Shown here piece after piece: positions 1-7,813 of a DNA stretch of 18,936 nt; the stretch's first letter is position 1; the number at the start of each line of letters is the position of its first letter. Origin of the DNA: a bacterium (GTDB lineage Bacteria > Patescibacteriota > Minisyncoccia > Minisyncoccales > UBA10102); assembly GCA_030647175.1 (NCBI GenBank), contig JAUSJU010000014.1, positions 1 through 18,936 of the forward strand, read 5' to 3'. The translations under genes and the position numbers were made by a program. The notes beneath the pieces are model-generated. The model did no database searches. It had not been told where the DNA came from and was given only the letters and a program-made list of their open reading frames with translations.

Positions 1-1
1 C

Positions 2-97
2 CAGAAATACGTCCCAGGGGACATGGTGTCTCTCAGGTTCCTCAGAGGATCTCAAGAACAGACGGTATCCGTTACACTCGGGGAACGCACCCAGTAG
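2..97 (+). CDS. C-terminal end of HtrA/DegP-like serine protease (partial)
   Basis: An open frame enters from the left edge and gives 31 residues before a TAG stop. The residues have the look of the end of a PDZ domain in trypsin-like HtrA/DegP proteases: a PGDMVSLRFLRG segment (the usual 'pGD-v-l-v-R-G' strand) followed by TVSVTLGER, the typical closing 'v-vtLger' strand. The protease domain, catalytic triad and start lie outside the window, so the assignment rests only on this tail. If correct, the product would be a periplasmic or cell-surface protease/chaperone, which fits with the Clp proteins that follow. Another PDZ protein, for example a C-terminal processing protease, is possible. 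Confidence 0.55.
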   Translation, partial: QKYVPGDMVSLRFLRGSQEQTVSVTLGERTQ

Positions 98-126
98 TTG
101 ACAGGAACGGTTTTCTGAGGTATGTT
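98..126 (+). promoter_or_regulatory. Promoter for the Clp N-domain gene
   Basis: A perfect -35 TTGACA (98-103) is followed by a 17-base spacer and a -10-like TATGTT (121-126). It begins directly after the upstream stop codon. It predicts a leader of about 30 bases that contains a strong AGGAGG (154-159) four bases before the ATG at 164. No CIRCE or CtsR-type operator was recognised. Confidence 0.6.
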
Positions 127-163
127 GCAGCCAGCACGTTAGCATTTTTAGGTAGGAGGGACG

Positions 164-841
164 ATGGCTGATCTGAATATGGACTTGTTTTCTCCAGAGG
201 CCCGATGGGCTTTTGAGGATGGGGGTCAAGCGGCTGCGAAGAGATATCAGCACAATTATGTGGGGACGGAACATGTCCTGTTGGCGGTTTTGGCGAATAA
301 TCCAGGAAGGGCAGCGCGCCTTTTCGAGAGGCTCAAAGTCGATCCTTCCAAAGTCGCCTCAGCTATAGAATTCCTAATTGGGAGGGGCGATAAAGAGCCT
401 GCATGGGAGAAGAGTATTGAATTGACTCCTCGGGTAAAGAAGGTCGCTGAACTTGCCGTTGACGAGGCTCGCAGGATGAATTATCGTCAGGTGGACGTTG
501 AACATGTTATCCTTGGGTTCTTGCGCGACAAAGACGGAATTGCGGCCAATGTCCTGGTAAGTCTCGGAGTGAATCTCGAGATGCTGCGCCTTTTCCTGAA
601 GAATCCCTACATCCTTCTTCCCATGGAGGAGATTGAGGAACTTTCGAAGGAAGCTGCGCGAGAGCTCTCGGGAAAACATACTCTTTTACAGCTTGCTGAA
701 ACCGCTCTTGCTAATACAGAAGACAGAGTAAAAGAGGCGAGAGAGCATATTCGGCAAGTCTATGTTGAAATGATGCCGGCTGAGAAAAAGAGAGATTTTC
801 TACAGAGAGTGAAGGACCTGGAGTCTCAGACCGTATCCTAA
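164..841 (+). CDS. Stand-alone Clp N-terminal (Clp_N repeat) domain protein
   Basis: This 225-residue protein consists of a ClpA/ClpB/ClpC-type N domain without any AAA+ module. Two Clp_N repeats are visible: about residues 5-75 (FSPEARWAFEDG... with the typical YVGTEHVLLAVL) and about 85-150 (LTPRVKKVAELAVDEARRM then VDVEHVILGFLRD). The C-terminal third (about 155-225) is charged and helical, probably coiled coil. N domains bind substrates or adaptors in Clp unfoldases, so a free copy could act as an adaptor, competitor or regulator of the ClpB/C protein encoded just downstream; that role is inferred. The start is fixed by AGGAGG four bases upstream. It has its own promoter and is followed by a terminator, so it is a separate unit from clpB. 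Confidence 0.85.
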   Translation: MADLNMDLFSPEARWAFEDGGQAAAKRYQHNYVGTEHVLLAVLANNPGRAARLFERLKVDPSKVASAIEFLIGRGDKEPAWEKSIELTPRVKKVAELAVDEARRMNYRQVDVEHVILGFLRDKDGIAANVLVSLGVNLEMLRLFLKNPYILLPMEEIEELSKEAARELSGKHTLLQLAETALANTEDRVKEAREHIRQVYVEMMPAEKKRDFLQRVKDLESQTVS

Positions 842-848
842 TGTTTAT

Positions 849-880
849 ATCCCCATCGGAATTACTGGTGGGGATTTTTC
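849..880 (+). terminator. Rho-independent terminator after the Clp N-domain gene
   Basis: ATCCCCA (849-855) pairs perfectly with TGGGGAT (869-875) around a 13-base loop, and a T-rich stretch follows. It lies 8 bases after the stop codon. Confidence 0.65.
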
Positions 881-909
881 TTGATTTGATTTCTTGTTTT
901 TGATATAAT
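881..909 (+). promoter_or_regulatory. Promoter for clpB/C with a near-leaderless start
   Basis: TTGATT (881-886), a 17-base spacer and a perfect TATAAT (904-909), which is also preceded by TGA to make an extended -10. The ATG at 918 begins only 8 bases after the hexamer, so transcription would start at or within about two bases of the start codon and no ribosome binding site can precede it. Confidence 0.75.
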
Positions 910-917
910 CACCGTAT

Positions 918-3623
918 ATGAATGGAGGAAATTTCACCCACAAGGCCCAAGAGGCCATCATGGTTTCCCAGAACCTGGCCCAAGAAAAGGGCCAGCAGCA
1001 GGTGGACGCCCTTCACTTGCTCGCTGCGCTTCTTTCCCAGGAAGGATCGGTTGTGCTGACCGTGCTCCAAAAGTTAGGAGCTGATTTGGAAGGATTGAAA
1101 AAGAAAACAGGAGTGGCATTGGAAAAGCTTCCTAAGGGGACGACAGGGTATCCGTTCGGCCAGTTCTACCTGACTCAGGATCTGGCAAAGGTGCTGGATC
1201 GGGCAAAGGGCGAGGCTACCAAAATGGGAGACGAATACATTTCGGTAGAGCATATGTTCTTGGCGCTGATTGATACGGAATCCAAGGCGAAAGAGATTTT
1301 AGAAAAGACGAACTTCATCCAATCAGCTTCGGGAGCTGCCGCCACGCTTGAGTTCGGAAAGCTTGACTATGAAACGGTATTGAAAGTTTTGGCCCAGGTG
1401 CGCGGAGGAGCGAAGATTACCGATCCCGCTCCTGAGTCCAAGTACCAGGTTATTGAGCGATACGCCAAGAACGTGACGCGCTTGGCAGAACAGGGGAAGC
1501 TGGACCCTGTCATCGGAAGAGAGCAGGAGATCAGGAGGCTGATGCAGATTTTGTCTCGCAGAACCAAGAACAATCCCGTGCTCATTGGAGAGGCGGGAGT
1601 GGGAAAGACAGCTGTCGTGGAAGGGTTAGCGCAGAAGATCGTAAAAGGAGAAGTGCCAGAATCCTTGCAGGGCAAGGAGATTATCTCATTGGACCTGGGG
1701 TCGCTAATAGCTGGAACCAAGTACCGGGGAGAGTTTGAAGACCGCATCAAGGCTCTCTTGAAAGAACTTGATAGATCGGGAGGTAAGTACCTCTTGTTCA
1801 TTGATGAGCTTCATACCTTGGTGGGAGCGGGAGCAGCCGAAGGAGCGATTGATGCTTCCAATCTGTTAAAACCGGCGTTAGCAAGAGGAGAACTGAAAGC
1901 CATCGGAGCCACCACGCTCAAAGAGTACCAGCGATACATTGAAAAGGATTCTGCCCTGGAAAGGAGATTCCAGCCTTTGTACGTGGCAGAGCCTACCATA
2001 GAAGATACCATCATGATCTTGCGGGGCATCAAAGAAAAGTACGAGTTGCACCACGGAGTGAAGATCAGGGATGCGGCTTTGGTGGGAGCAGCAGAACTTG
2101 CTGCAAGGTATATCCCTGACCGTTTCTTGCCAGACAAGGCAATCGACTTAATGGATGAGGCGATGAGCTCTCTGAGGCTTGATATGGAGTCAGAGCCTCC
2201 CGAGCTGGAGAAACTGAAGAGGGAAATTCAGAAGTTTGAGATTGAGCTGGAAGCCTTCAAGTCAGAAAAAGGGGAAGAAAAACGGGTAAAAGGCATCATC
2301 CGTTCTTTAGCTGACCTCAAAGAAAAGGCAAAAGATATTGAGGCAAAGTGGCAGGCTGAAAAAGAAGTCATCCACAGCATCAAAGAGTTGAAAGCGCAAT
2401 TGGAAACCACGAGGTTCCAGGTGGAGCGCGAACAGGCAGCAGCAAATCTTCAGAAGGTAGCTGAATTGAAGTATGGAAAGATTCCTGAATTACTCAAGCA
2501 GTTGCGCGAGGAAGAGAAGAGGCTTTCCAAGTTCCAGAAGAACCATCCTCTGCTCAAAGAGGAGGTGACGGAAGAGGACGTAGCTCACGTGGTAGCCAGG
2601 TGGACTGGAATTCCCGCAACGCGCCTCATGGAAGAAGAAGCGAGGAAGCTGGAGAAAATGGAAGACCAGCTGAGGCACAGGGTTGTCGGGCAGGAAGAAG
2701 CTATCGTCGCAATCTCCAACGCCATACGGCGCAGCAGGGCCGGGATAGCAGAAGAGAAGAGGCCGATGGGGTCATTCATGTTTTTGGGCCCTACGGGAGT
2801 CGGAAAAACGGAAACCGCAAAAGCCTTGGCTGAGTTCCTCTTCAACGACGAGAACGCGTTAGTTCGTCTGGATATGTCAGAGTACATGGAGCGCCACACG
2901 GGCTCTAAAATGATAGGTTCCCCTCCGGGATACGTGGGATATGAAGAGGGGGGACAGCTTACCGAGAAGATCAGAAGAAGGCCGTACAGCGTGGTGCTGT
3001 TAGATGAAATAGAGAAGGCGCATCCTGATGTGTTCAACATGCTCTTGCAGATATTAGAAGACGGCAGGCTCACGGATGCGAAAGGGCGCGTCGTCTCGTT
3101 CAAGAACACCATCATCATCATGACGTCCAACGTCGGCAGTTCCCATATTGCAGCCTTGGCCCCCATGGGATTCTTGGCAAAACAGACGGATCAGACCAGG
3201 GAAGACGTGAAATCCAGGGTGCTCTCTGCCCTGAAAGAAGAGTTCCGTCCTGAGTTCTTGAACCGCATTGACGAGATCATCATCTTCAACTACTTGGAAA
3301 AAGAGAACATCAAGAAGATCGTGGAATTGGAGGTTTCCAAAGTAGCCGGTCGTCTGAAGCAGCAGAACATCGTCATTGAGATGACAGACAAAGCAAAAGA
3401 ACTGCTGGCTCTCAAAGGATATGATTCCAACTTGGGCGCCCGTCCTCTAAAGCGTGTCATCCAGAAGGAGGTATTGGATCCCTTGTCGTTTAAGATCGTG
3501 TCAGGGGAGTTCCAGCGGGGCATGCACATTGGCATTGACGCAAAAGACGGGAACATCGTGTTCCAGGGAATAGGGGATCTTATTGCTTCTCCGAGACGAA
3601 AGCTTGCGAAAGCAGGAAAATGA
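918..3623 (+). CDS. clpB: ClpB/ClpC-type AAA+ disaggregase or unfoldase
   Basis: A 901-residue class 1 Hsp100 protein, full length for the family. In order: Clp_N domain (about 1-145), first AAA+ module with Walker A GEAGVGKT (224-231) and Walker B LLFIDE (about 292-297), a long coiled-coil middle domain (about 415-540, including the ClpB-like KYGKIPEL), and second AAA+ module with Walker A GPTGVGKT (624-631), Walker B VVLLDE (about 692-697) and RPEFLNRID. It uses ATP to pull apart aggregated or misfolded proteins in the cytoplasm. The long middle domain argues for ClpB. However, the stretch after sensor NVGSS carries an extra segment with MGF (about 750-752) where ClpC-type proteins have the ClpP-contacting xGF loop, so ClpP partnership cannot be excluded. 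No classical heat-shock operator is visible. The ATG is leaderless, and [10 protein letters not shown] right after it matches family N-termini. Confidence 0.93.
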   Translation: MNGGNFTHKAQEAIMVSQNLAQEKGQQQVDALHLLAALLSQEGSVVLTVLQKLGADLEGLKKKTGVALEKLPKGTTGYPFGQFYLTQDLAKVLDRAKGEATKMGDEYISVEHMFLALIDTESKAKEILEKTNFIQSASGAAATLEFGKLDYETVLKVLAQVRGGAKITDPAPESKYQVIERYAKNVTRLAEQGKLDPVIGREQEIRRLMQILSRRTKNNPVLIGEAGVGKTAVVEGLAQKIVKGEVPESLQGKEIISLDLGSLIAGTKYRGEFEDRIKALLKELDRSGGKYLLFIDELHTLVGAGAAEGAIDASNLLKPALARGELKAIGATTLKEYQRYIEKDSALERRFQPLYVAEPTIEDTIMILRGIKEKYELHHGVKIRDAALVGAAELAARYIPDRFLPDKAIDLMDEAMSSLRLDMESEPPELEKLKREIQKFEIELEAFKSEKGEEKRVKGIIRSLADLKEKAKDIEAKWQAEKEVIHSIKELKAQLETTRFQVEREQAAANLQKVAELKYGKIPELLKQLREEEKRLSKFQKNHPLLKEEVTEEDVAHVVARWTGIPATRLMEEEARKLEKMEDQLRHRVVGQEEAIVAISNAIRRSRAGIAEEKRPMGSFMFLGPTGVGKTETAKALAEFLFNDENALVRLDMSEYMERHTGSKMIGSPPGYVGYEEGGQLTEKIRRRPYSVVLLDEIEKAHPDVFNMLLQILEDGRLTDAKGRVVSFKNTIIIMTSNVGSSHIAALAPMGFLAKQTDQTREDVKSRVLSALKEEFRPEFLNRIDEIIIFNYLEKENIKKIVELEVSKVAGRLKQQNIVIEMTDKAKELLALKGYDSNLGARPLKRVIQKEVLDPLSFKIVSGEFQRGMHIGIDAKDGNIVFQGIGDLIASPRRKLAKAGK

Positions 3624-3648
3624 GCAAGCAGCTTCTCTTGCACTCTTT
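3624..3648 (+). terminator. Weak terminator-like hairpin after clpB
   Basis: GCAAG (3624-3628) pairs with CTTGC (3637-3641) directly after the clpB stop, and the following bases are T-rich but interrupted by C. The stem is short, so termination may be partial. Confidence 0.3.
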
Positions 3649-3658
3649 CTTCTATTTT

Positions 3659-3667
3659 TGGTAGTAT
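3659..3667 (+). promoter_or_regulatory. Extended -10 promoter of the toxin-antitoxin/pilD operon
   Basis: TG (3659-3660), one base, then TAGTAT (3662-3667). The antitoxin ATG at 3674 is exactly six bases after the hexamer, placing the expected +1 on the A of the start codon. Only a poor -35 (TTGCAC, 3638-3643) is present, as is common for extended -10 promoters. Confidence 0.5.
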
Positions 3668-3673
3668 TGATAC

Positions 3674-3892
3674 ATGACAACCATCACTATTCCCAAAGAG
3701 GTTACCGGAGGCAGAGAATTAGTTCTTGTTCCCCGAAAGGACTATGAGCGGGTTTTACGTGTTCTTGGGCAGATTAGACCACAAGCAAAAATAGACCGTT
3801 TTCTCAAACAAGCTCTTCGCGAAGTGAAGCAAGGAAAGACGGTCGGTCCCTTCCGGTCAGTAGAAGTGCTAAAGAAATCTCTCGAAGGGTGA
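3674..3892 (+). CDS. Putative antitoxin, RelB/Phd/AbrB-like
   Basis: A 72-residue protein starting TTITIPKE with a following LVLVPRKDYERVL. This resembles the N-terminal dimerising/DNA-binding strand of small antitoxins. The basic C-terminal part (DRFLKQALREVKQGKTVGPF) is the kind of flexible tail that wraps the toxin, and TVGPF(R/K)S-type endings are common in antitoxins paired with RelE/ParE toxins. It overlaps the toxin gene by four bases (GTGA), indicating translational coupling. Such antitoxins usually repress their own promoter together with the toxin; here that promoter lies directly on the start codon. The role is inferred mainly from the neighbour, and the exact family is not certain. 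Confidence 0.75.
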   Translation: MTTITIPKEVTGGRELVLVPRKDYERVLRVLGQIRPQAKIDRFLKQALREVKQGKTVGPFRSVEVLKKSLEG

Positions 3893-4134
3893 CTATTCAT
3901 TACGCGTCTATATTTAAGGCACGGCTGAGTCGCTTTCCCTCAGTAATTCGTAGAAAGTTCTATCAGAAGGCAAGATATCTTTTGAGAAATCTTCATCATT
4001 CTTCGCTCCATGCGAAGAAGTATGATGAGAAAAATGATATCTGGCAGGCACGGGTAGATAAAGATATCCGTTTCTATTTTCGTATTCAGGGCAGCATATA
4101 TTTCTTACTTAATATCAAGAAACACCCAAAGTAA
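3889..4134 (+). CDS. RelE/ParE-like toxin
   Basis: An 81-residue basic protein. It starts with GTG overlapping the antitoxin stop (GTGA). It has the compact RelE/ParE pattern: an N-terminal helix (FPSVIRRKFYQKARYLLRNL), a central WQARVDKDIRFYFRI strand pair, and the C-terminal YFLLNIKKHPK. The IRFYFRI...LLNIKKHPK ending is typical of RelE/ParE-superfamily toxins, which either cleave mRNA in the ribosome or poison gyrase; the sequence does not settle which. The module looks intact. Its stop codon is only one base before the ATG of pilD, so toxin and prepilin peptidase share a transcript. Confidence 0.8.
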   Translation: MTIHYASIFKARLSRFPSVIRRKFYQKARYLLRNLHHSSLHAKKYDEKNDIWQARVDKDIRFYFRIQGSIYFLLNIKKHPK

Positions 4135-4135
4135 A

Positions 4136-4921
4136 ATGGTTGCCGTTTTAATATTTCTTTTAGGATTAGTAGTGGGGAGTTTTCTCAACGCATTCCTTTA
4201 TCGGATGGAGAAAGGAGAGAGCGTGGCAAAAGGGAGATCGTATTGCCCCGCGTGCTCTCACGGCCTCGCATGGAATGATCTCATTCCTCTTTTGAGCTTC
4301 GTTGCGTTGCAGGGAAAATGCAGGTATTGCCACGCCCCGATCTCTTGGGAGCATCCGCTCTTTGAGATATCGACTGGCCTACTGTTTCTTGCCATAGCCA
4401 TCCTCACTGGAGAAATCTATTCATTCCTTTCTCTCATCCACTTGTTGTATCTCCTTGTTGTAGCAAGCTGTCTTATCGGTATTTTCATATATGACTTCAA
4501 GCATTTCCTTATTCCAGACCGTCTCTTAGTTCCCGCAGTCCTTGCTTCTGTTGCCTGGTACTTTATAGCGGGGCTCAGCGGATTTATCCCTCTTTCTTCT
4601 TTGGCAGTAAACATTGGCGCAGCCATTCTTGCTGCGGGAGCGTTTTTCTCCCTGCATTTTGTTTCCCAAGGGAAATGGATGGGATTTGCAGATGGGAAGC
4701 TCGTATTCCTTTTAGGGCTCGTGCTCGGATTTCCTCTGATCCTTGTCAGTCTTCTCATCACTTTTGTTACAGGCTCGCTGACAGGCATAGTGCTCATTCT
4801 TCTGCAGAAGAAAACTTTCAAGTCAGAAGTTCCTTTCGCGCCTTTCTTGATATTGGGAATGTTCGCAGCGTTGTTCTGGGGCAATCATGCGGTTGCGTGG
4901 TATCTCCATCTGCTATACTGA
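4136..4921 (+). CDS. pilD: Prepilin peptidase/N-methyltransferase PilD (A24 aspartic protease)
   Basis: A 261-residue polytopic membrane protein. The N-terminal domain has GSFLNAFLYR (14-23) and two zinc-binding cysteine pairs, CPAC (37-40) and CRYC (62-65), as in bifunctional type IV prepilin peptidases. About seven hydrophobic segments follow. The two membrane aspartates are visible: D120 in IYDFKHFLIPD and D186 in GFADGK. The second is the family GxGD motif, but the glycine before the aspartate is alanine here. The enzyme cleaves the leader of type IV pilins and methylates the new N-terminus; four matching pseudopilin-type genes lie at 11367-13359. It begins one base after the toxin stop with no ribosome binding site of its own, so translation is probably coupled. 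Confidence 0.92.
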   Translation: MVAVLIFLLGLVVGSFLNAFLYRMEKGESVAKGRSYCPACSHGLAWNDLIPLLSFVALQGKCRYCHAPISWEHPLFEISTGLLFLAIAILTGEIYSFLSLIHLLYLLVVASCLIGIFIYDFKHFLIPDRLLVPAVLASVAWYFIAGLSGFIPLSSLAVNIGAAILAAGAFFSLHFVSQGKWMGFADGKLVFLLGLVLGFPLILVSLLITFVTGSLTGIVLILLQKKTFKSEVPFAPFLILGMFAALFWGNHAVAWYLHLLY

Positions 4922-4953
4922 TTCATAAAAATATGGGAAGCGAATAACTGAAG

Positions 4954-4990
4954 AAATAAAAAGGGAGGTTCATGTGAACCTCCCTTGATT
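4954..4990. terminator. Strong bidirectional terminator between convergent genes
   Basis: A 10-base perfect inverted repeat, GGGAGGTTCA (4963-4972) and TGAACCTCCC (4975-4984), is flanked by an A-rich tract on the left and a T-rich tract on the right. It can therefore stop transcription from pilD (+) and from the CAP-protein gene (-). A second small inverted repeat, TTTTGC (4989-4994) and GCAAAA (5002-5007), sits beside it. Confidence 0.85.
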
Positions 4991-5013
4991 TTGCTTTTGA
5001 GGCAAAACCTTAG

Positions 5014-6456
5014 TTATGGAGAGTGCAAGAAGCTTGCGCTCGCCTGTTGGCCGTTGGGGAGCGTGAGCGTTACCTTGTAGGTGCCCGGCGGTTCATCCAC
5101 CGCTAGAATTACGACCAGCATCTGAGGTTCTCCCGGTACGGAATAACAGCAGAAGTTTCCGGGGAGTCCGGTCAAAGCCTGGCGAGGGAAGCCCTCAGGG
5201 AACACGTTGTTTGCTTCAATGCCTTGCATCTTAAACGAAAGGCGGAAGCGTTGCTTTCCCGCAATGGGAACTGGCCCTCTTTTGTCAGTAAACGAGAGAG
5301 CAAAGTTGGGCGCGGGTGCGTTGAGACCGGGGACTTTTGATCCGCGGGCGGTGAATGCCGTGGTTATGTCAAACGGCTGTCCCGAATAATCGCCAGCCAA
5401 GCGCAATGTATACTGCATTCCAGCAGCAAGCATTACTCGAGGGATGACCATGATTGCTCCTGACCAGCCGTTCGAGACATTGCCCGGAGCAAGTATCGTA
5501 TTATGATCAGGGTGCGGTTCTTCCGCATTGATCACGCAGTGCTCTGCGTACTGGCCGTTTGCGTCGCGCAGAGAACTATTTGCTACGTGTATGCCACGTG
5601 CAAACGATTGAAACTCAACCGTGATTGCAAACCCTGCTGGATGCGTGTATAGCTGTCCACTTGAGTCCCGACACATCTTGAGCGGATCTGGAGTTTCCCC
5701 ACTTGGGAGTTTGAGAGGAACGTCTGCCTGGTTGTTGGCAGGATACACAATGGGATTGGAAACAGTCGGCTCCCCGGATCTTGTCTGGGAATCACTCTCT
5801 ACCCCGAAGACGCATGCGGAATCTTTAAAGCCGAGTTGTACACTGCGAACTTCAGAAGAGAGAAAGCGTAGTCTGTGGTAGGGAACGCTGATGAGCGCTT
5901 GCACGCACTCGGCCGCAGTTTTTTCTCCCCAGCTGAGGCTACTTGACTGCGCTGCTATAGCGCCTTCTTTCGTGTAGCCTGGCAGCGTTGGATCTTCGTA
6001 ATGCCCACGAGTTGAGGGGTTCTTTAGCATGTAGAGAACATGGAAGTATGCCCCCCGAGACAATTCCTCATCAAGAGGTACTGGAGCAGATCCGACAGAA
6101 ACCCGATGGAGATTGTACAGCGCGACAGCTGCTTCAATATCACCGAGACCTTGTACGTCTTGAGGCGTAGGGAAAGCGCATCCCTTTCGGGGTTTGCCTA
6201 AGCTACGACCTTCAGACGAATCGCATAAGTTCTTGCGGATCTGATCTTCCGTTCCTCCACTCGCGTAGAAGTATTGAAGACCTCCAGAGTCTGCTTCTCT
6301 TCCAAGGACTTCTTGGTAGAGATGATTGACCATTTGGCATCTGGCGTCGCACTCAGGAAGAGTTGCCGCAAGACTTGGAGTGGGAAATATTCCCACAAGA
6401 ATGCCGCAAAGAACGGTCATCCCCAGAGCGATCAGAGAGAAAAATGTTTTCTTCAC
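5014..6456 (-). CDS. Exported DUF4214 + CAP (SCP/PR-1-like) domain protein
   Basis: A 480-residue secreted protein starting with GTG behind a good AGGAGG site. A signal peptide covers about residues 1-30 (cleavage near PSLA-ATL). Residues about 38-85 (QMVNHLYQEVLGREADSGGL, GTEDQIRKNL) match a DUF4214 unit. Residues about 108-225 resemble a CAP domain: an LYNLHRVSVGSAPVPLDEEL-type helix, HYEDPTLPGYTKEG, and PYHRLRFL. The C-terminal half (about 240-480) has PANNQADVPLKLPSGETPDPL and strand-rich Ig-like segments as seen after CAP domains in other bacterial proteins. Bacterial CAP proteins are extracellular, and most have unknown activity. It is transcribed divergently from the TPR gene. Confidence 0.75.
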   Translation of the reverse strand: MKKTFFSLIALGMTVLCGILVGIFPTPSLAATLPECDARCQMVNHLYQEVLGREADSGGLQYFYASGGTEDQIRKNLCDSSEGRSLGKPRKGCAFPTPQDVQGLGDIEAAVALYNLHRVSVGSAPVPLDEELSRGAYFHVLYMLKNPSTRGHYEDPTLPGYTKEGAIAAQSSSLSWGEKTAAECVQALISVPYHRLRFLSSEVRSVQLGFKDSACVFGVESDSQTRSGEPTVSNPIVYPANNQADVPLKLPSGETPDPLKMCRDSSGQLYTHPAGFAITVEFQSFARGIHVANSSLRDANGQYAEHCVINAEEPHPDHNTILAPGNVSNGWSGAIMVIPRVMLAAGMQYTLRLAGDYSGQPFDITTAFTARGSKVPGLNAPAPNFALSFTDKRGPVPIAGKQRFRLSFKMQGIEANNVFPEGFPRQALTGLPGNFCCYSVPGEPQMLVVILAVDEPPGTYKVTLTLPNGQQASASFLHSP

Positions 6457-6504
6457 CGTATCCTCCTTTCAAGGATGTATTGTTAAGATGCTCTTGTTAC
6501 CCTA

Positions 6505-6532
6505 ATAATCGCATATTTTCTTGCTTTGTCAA
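6505..6532 (-). promoter_or_regulatory. Promoter of the CAP-protein gene
   Basis: Read on the minus strand: TTGACA (6527-6532), a 16-base spacer and GATTAT (6505-6510). It gives a leader of about 45 bases that includes AGGAGG five bases before the GTG start at 6456. Its -35 lies 12 bases from the -35 of the divergent TPR-gene promoter, so the two could be co-regulated. Confidence 0.6.
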
Positions 6533-6544
6533 GGCCGTTGCATC

Positions 6545-6572
6545 TTGACAGCAATACTTCGTATGGGAGAAT
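6545..6572 (+). promoter_or_regulatory. Promoter of the TPR gene, leaderless start
   Basis: TTGACA (6545-6550), a 16-base spacer and GAGAAT (6567-6572). The start codon at 6579 is exactly six bases after the hexamer. An earlier ATG at 6575 is out of frame. Confidence 0.6.
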
Positions 6573-6578
6573 ACATGA

Positions 6579-7739
6579 ATGGAAGCTCGCAATATTTGGA
6601 TCGGACTTTTTTTGACCCTTGTCATCATCGGGGGCGTGTTCTATTACTTTCAGTCTTTTGAGGTACGATACATTGCCCAACAAGCAACAGACGCTTTTGA
6701 AAATGGGAATTTCCAAGAAGCCCAGGTGCTATTTCAGCAGGCTCTTGAGAAACACGCAAACGACCCCGTGCTGCTAGCTAATCTCGTCAAATCATTCGCA
6801 TCAGAAGGGAATCGCACGGGCAAAGAGCGCGAGCTAGAGGCAAAAGCGGAGCCTTTTGCAAAGCAGGCTCTGGAAGCGGATCCAGACAACGTTGAGGTAT
6901 TGCTCGCCGTAGGATATCTGGCAGAGACCAACGGGCGCTACGAAGAAGCATTGGGATACTATGGGCGCGCTAGGCAATTGTATCCGGATTCCAGCATGGC
7001 GCAGTTCCATTACGGGCACACATTAGAATTCCTTGGGAGAAAAACAGAAGCAGAGGCTGCATACGTAAAGTCGCTTGAGTTAGACCCCAAGAATTCCTTA
7101 GCCCTCATTGCGAAAGGGAGAAGCAGGTTCTTTGAAGGGAACTACGAAGAGGCGTCTGTATACTTTTTGCAGGCAGCAGGATCTTCCAGTTCAGCCTCTC
7201 TTCAGTCTGAGGCTTTGGCGGGAGCTGCTCTCGCAAAGCGCAATCAGGGGTATTTTAAAGAAGCAAAGGAATTTGCGCAGCAGGCAGTAGAGAAAGATCC
7301 GACCTTTGTATTGGCCAAGCTTGAGTATGGCATGGGCCAGGCCATGGAAGGCGATCTGGAAGGAGGAGTGAAAACGATATACGAGGCAATCCAGTTGAAT
7401 ACGCGCGCAGTGCAGCCTTTCTGGTCTATGGGTATCGTGTTGAGAAGCGGTAAATATTTCACAGAGAGTATTGAGTTTTTGACGGCAGGATTGGCTCGTG
7501 TCGCCAATGACAATACTTTGGTGGGGCCTCAGGCCAAGAACGAGACGCGCTCTCAGATGACGTACGATCTGGCCAAGACTTACGACATACAGGGAAACTC
7601 TGGAAAAGCACTTGAGTTTTTAGAGCAAGCGATTCAGATAGACGGAAACCTGAGTCTCTATCTCCAGAGGGACGTTGAGGAGCACGGATTCTTCAAGGCT
7701 CTTGAAACCAACGGACGCTTCCGCGCGCTTCTTCCCTAA
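6579..7739 (+). CDS. Membrane-anchored TPR protein
   Basis: A 386-residue protein with one N-terminal membrane segment (about 6-24, IWIGLFLTLVIIGGVFYYF), then tandem tetratricopeptide repeats over most of its length. Recognisable repeats include ATDAFENGNFQEAQVLFQQA, AVGYLAETNGRYEEALGYY, YGHTLEFLGRKTEAEAAYVK, GRSRFFEGNYEEASVYF, AKRNQGYFKEAKEFAQQA and YDIQGNSGKALEFLEQA. The single segment and following positive/negative balance suggest the TPR part faces outside the cytoplasm, but this is not certain. TPR arrays are protein-binding scaffolds; in pilus-bearing bacteria such proteins can act as pilotins or assembly factors. No enzymatic domain is seen. Start chosen because the -10 box fits and MEARN leads directly into the membrane segment. 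Confidence 0.85.
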   Translation: MEARNIWIGLFLTLVIIGGVFYYFQSFEVRYIAQQATDAFENGNFQEAQVLFQQALEKHANDPVLLANLVKSFASEGNRTGKERELEAKAEPFAKQALEADPDNVEVLLAVGYLAETNGRYEEALGYYGRARQLYPDSSMAQFHYGHTLEFLGRKTEAEAAYVKSLELDPKNSLALIAKGRSRFFEGNYEEASVYFLQAAGSSSSASLQSEALAGAALAKRNQGYFKEAKEFAQQAVEKDPTFVLAKLEYGMGQAMEGDLEGGVKTIYEAIQLNTRAVQPFWSMGIVLRSGKYFTESIEFLTAGLARVANDNTLVGPQAKNETRSQMTYDLAKTYDIQGNSGKALEFLEQAIQIDGNLSLYLQRDVEEHGFFKALETNGRFRALLP

Positions 7740-7813
7740 CTATAGGGAAAGATATCAACGATGTGTTTCTTGTTGCGATATTTTAATTCGTATTTCTTTT
7801 TTCGTCACTAGCT

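Noticed and set aside
127..163. HrcA (CIRCE) or CtsR operator upstream of the Clp genes
   Set aside because: TTAGCA and CAGCAC occur, but no inverted TTAGCACTC/GAGTGCTAA pair and no CtsR heptamer repeat could be found.
2585..3166. 193-codon minus-strand frame opposite clpB
   Set aside because: It is antisense to the highly conserved second AAA+ module, whose codon bias opens the opposite frame. It has no domain and no start signals.
4166..4884. Minus-strand frames opposite pilD
   Set aside because: They are shadows of the hydrophobic pilD coding sequence, with no recognisable product.
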